A DNA stretch of 21,973 bases, taken from IMG/VR virus record IMGVR_UViG_3300025286_000163, positions 1-21,973 of that record. One strand, given 5' to 3'. The DNA comes from a virus. Position numbers and translations under genes: made by a program. This document shows positions 19,797 through 21,973 of this stretch, piece after piece. The first letter of the stretch is position 1; each line of letters begins with the position of its first letter. The notes under the pieces were generated by a model. That model saw nothing but the letters and a program-made list of their open reading frames with translations. It did no database searches and was not told where the DNA came from.

Positions 19797-21973
19797 ATGT
19801 CGTCGTATGAGCCAGGTTCTCCGATGCCGTTAATTCCAGATATGAATTCCCGTTCTAGTAATTTTTCACTTAAAGATTATATTCAGAGACTGAACTCGAC
19901 GAGGGGAGGCACACAACAAATGATACCTTATGACCCGAACAAATCTGCTTCTGAAAATGAATCTATAGCTAATAGAATCCATGCGAATGATCAAAGGATA
20001 GGAAATACACCAGGTGGCGGAATGCCTCCTGGTTATAATCCTGCTTCTGATATGGCAAGGTATATTAGTAGACCCCCACGAGAAACAAGCAACACCTTTA
20101 GACCTGGAGGTATCAGACCCCCGCAGGATACGGGTCCTTTTTATCGACCCCCTCCACCAAGGAACCCTTTTATGAGGCCACCTCCTCAGAACCCGTTTAG
20201 TTCAATGCTAGGCTTGGGTTCTGGACCCAATTTATTCTCAGGCGGAATGCCGTTTTACTCGCCCCCACCTAGAATGCCAATGTTTGGCGGAGGAATGGGC
20301 GGCTTCGGCGGTATGGGTGGCATGGGTGGCAGATTCGGAGGCATGGGCGGAGGCTTTAACCCGTTCGGAGGTATGGGCGGAGGCTACGGCGGCATGGGTG
20401 GAGGTTTTAACCCATTTGGCGGTCAATTTGGCGGCATGGGCAGAAGTTTTAATCCGTTCGGTGGCCAGTTTGGCGGCATGGGCGGTGGATTTGGAGGTAT
20501 GGGCGGAAGGTTTAACCCATTTGGTGGCGGATTTGGTGGCCAATTCGGCGGCATGGGTGGGGGCTATACGCCTGCATTCGGCGGCGGAAGAGGCGGATTC
20601 GGAGGCGGATTCGATCCAAACATAATGATTCCACCTAGACCAGTTGGTACACCACCACCGCAAAGTACCAGACCACCACAGTTAATGCCAACGAGAGATC
20701 CATACGGAAATATAGTCGATCCAAAGAACCTACCAGATAATATGGTTTTTGAATCGACCCCTAGAGGTGACAGAGTTGTATTTGCACCAGATTATAGATT
20801 GCAACCAGGAGATCCTGGTTATCAGCAGGGACCACAGCCAATGCCAATATCACCCACGCCAAGCTGGGACTCTCCTAATCGTCCAGTTGGACCACAAACT
20901 CCAGGAGGAACAACTGGCGGTGCGCCTGCCGGATTCATACCTCCACCAGCAGATAGCATGAACACGATGGCAATGGTGCCCTACCATAATCCTACAACAG
21001 GGGAAACTTGGACAGCGACAAGTGGCGGTTGGAAAGCACCATCTGGGTGGGTAGCAGGAGCTGCTCCTGGCGGTTTTAAAACCAGCTTTGATCCAAATGT
21101 AGGACAACCTCCACCAACACCACCGACGCCAAGCATAGGCGCAACAGGAGCGACAGGCGCTACTGGAGCACAAGGCTTACAAGGAGCGACGGGAGCGACA
21201 GGTGCTACTGGCGCAATAGGCGCTACTGGGGCACAAGGATTACAAGGGTTACAAGGATTACAGGGTATGCAAGGACTAACAGGAGCTGCTGGTGCAACCG
21301 GCGCACAAGGTTTACAAGGCATGCAGGGACTAACAGGTGCCACAGGTGCCGCAGGCGCAACTGGTGCACAAGGTTTACAGGGTATGCAAGGCTTAACAGG
21401 TGCCGCAGGTGCTCAAGGACTCCAAGGCATTCAAGGAGAGCAAGGCTTAACAGGTGCTATGGGAGCCACAGGTTTAACTGGAGCTACCGGCGCACAAGGT
21501 TTACAAGGCATGCAAGGATTAACCGGAGCTGCTGGAGCGACAGGTGCTATGGGAGCCACGGGTTTAACCGGCGCCGCAGGCGCACAAGGTTTACAAGGGC
21601 TTCAAGGATTACAAGGACTCCAAGGGCTAACGGGAGCCACAGGCGCTATGGGTGCTACCGGAGCACAGGGACTTCAAGGAATGCAGGGACTCCAAGGTAT
21701 GCAAGGACTCCAAGGAATGCAAGGACTAAGAGGCGAAGCAGGTCTAGGAATGCCAACAGCGGCTGATTATGAGGGCTTAACGTCTGCTGACGATATTCTA
21801 AAAATGACAGTATCTGGCGAACAACTAACACCTGAACAAATACAAGCCGGAGACCTGAACAAAGACGGTCGAGTTACTGTACAAGATGCCGCATACAGAC
21901 AACAAATGGGGTTAGGTTGGAGAGATCCAAGAACAGGTGAAGCAATAAATCCGTTCTTGCAACAATATCAGCG
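19797..21973 (+). CDS. Large modular protein: Pro-rich, Gly-rich, collagen-like, EF-hand (runs off window)
   Basis: At least 725 residues, open at the window end. ATG 19797 follows GGGGGG. Modules in order: Pro-rich N-terminus (about 1-160); Gly/Met/Phe-rich region (about 163-272) with four (G/R/S)FNPFGG repeats; a Pro-rich linker (about 273-447); a collagen-like tract of about 67 Gly-X-Y triplets (about 448-649) built from [17 protein letters not shown]-type units; then a canonical EF-hand loop [12 protein letters not shown] (686-697) like a dockerin repeat. Collagen-like tracts form trimeric triple helices in phage fibres, so a tail fibre or virion-surface fibre is likely. The Ca2+ loop may stabilise it or bind a partner. 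The frame was walked codon by codon with no stop. Confidence 0.8.
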   Translation, partial: MSSYEPGSPMPLIPDMNSRSSNFSLKDYIQRLNSTRGGTQQMIPYDPNKSASENESIANRIHANDQRIGNTPGGGMPPGYNPASDMARYISRPPRETSNTFRPGGIRPPQDTGPFYRPPPPRNPFMRPPPQNPFSSMLGLGSGPNLFSGGMPFYSPPPRMPMFGGGMGGFGGMGGMGGRFGGMGGGFNPFGGMGGGYGGMGGGFNPFGGQFGGMGRSFNPFGGQFGGMGGGFGGMGGRFNPFGGGFGGQFGGMGGGYTPAFGGGRGGFGGGFDPNIMIPPRPVGTPPPQSTRPPQLMPTRDPYGNIVDPKNLPDNMVFESTPRGDRVVFAPDYRLQPGDPGYQQGPQPMPISPTPSWDSPNRPVGPQTPGGTTGGAPAGFIPPPADSMNTMAMVPYHNPTTGETWTATSGGWKAPSGWVAGAAPGGFKTSFDPNVGQPPPTPPTPSIGATGATGATGAQGLQGATGATGATGAIGATGAQGLQGLQGLQGMQGLTGAAGATGAQGLQGMQGLTGATGAAGATGAQGLQGMQGLTGAAGAQGLQGIQGEQGLTGAMGATGLTGATGAQGLQGMQGLTGAAGATGAMGATGLTGAAGAQGLQGLQGLQGLQGLTGATGAMGATGAQGLQGMQGLQGMQGLQGMQGLRGEAGLGMPTAADYEGLTSADDILKMTVSGEQLTPEQIQAGDLNKDGRVTVQDAAYRQQMGLGWRDPRTGEAINPFLQQYQ
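20286..20612 (+). repeat. Gly/Met/Phe-rich repeat region in the fibre-like gene
   Basis: Degenerate DNA repeats encode [12 protein letters not shown]-type units; FNPFGG occurs four times. Low-complexity glycine region similar to adhesive or cross-linking proteins. Confidence 0.7.
21138..21743 (+). repeat. Collagen-like Gly-X-Y repeat region
   Basis: About 200 residues of uninterrupted Gly-X-Y, with X mostly Ala, Leu or Met and Y mostly Thr or Gln. The codons vary, so it is an old or selected tract, not recent tandem duplication alone. Confidence 0.85.

Noticed and set aside
20238-20663. Ala/Ser/His-rich minus-strand and Trp/Ala-rich plus-strand frames
   Set aside because: Out-of-frame readings of the Gly-rich repeat DNA in the fibre-like gene.
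21138-21743. Repetitive tract that could be taken for a CRISPR array or tandem repeat
   Set aside because: Units are 9-36 bases, have no spacers, and read in frame as Gly-X-Y; it is coding collagen-like sequence.

Overview
This window is a piece of a double-stranded DNA tailed-phage genome (Caudoviricetes). Evidence is a large terminase with both catalytic centres, a P22-type portal, a small terminase, a PrimPol-helicase replication protein and a recombination module, with no bacterial housekeeping genes. The portal type favours a podovirus-like virion. Several proteins resemble, from memory and unchecked, families common in uncultured marine phages: the MNIFY.../YRYG/QAMPD protein, the RGTKFEGVF tail and the GGIVSLMGG tail. 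The host cannot be named from the sequence. No integrase, tRNA, CRISPR array or insertion sequence was seen.

Layout. (1) 1-2656, minus strand: recombination operon of a small coiled protein, a Sak4/AAA_24-type recombinase, a DUF669 ssDNA-binding protein, a small helical protein and a DEAH helicase cut by the window edge. (2) 2657-2787: two interleaved, oppositely directed sigma70-like promoters whose -10 boxes lie in the two halves of an inverted repeat; it looks like a regulatory switch. (3) 2788-6815, plus strand: Cro-like HTH protein, PrimPol-helicase, a small ORF with hairpins, a membrane protein, and a C5-cytosine methyltransferase that carries a complete second gene (5734-6678) in another frame. 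(4) 6816-7606: a repeat-rich candidate packaging site and the small terminase. (5) 7603-14267, mostly minus strand: about seventeen small, overlapping genes that separate the two terminase genes by about 7 kb. They fall into transcription units with their own promoters, terminators, 5'-end hairpins and a dispersed repeat. (6) 14513-21973, plus strand: late genes for the large terminase, portal, Lys-rich basic proteins, and a large Gly-rich, collagen-like protein with an EF-hand loop that runs off the window.

How it works together: the left part copies and recombines the genome under a Cro-like switch, the methyltransferase probably protects the DNA, and the right part packages it and builds the virion. 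The central minus-strand region looks like accessory cargo, including several membrane proteins and zinc-binding microproteins.

The strongest items for follow-up are the nested gene inside the methyltransferase, the 27-nt GAAA-tetraloop hairpin copied into two adjacent genes, the repeat found beside three minus-strand terminators, and a possible +1 frameshift at 18931-18942.
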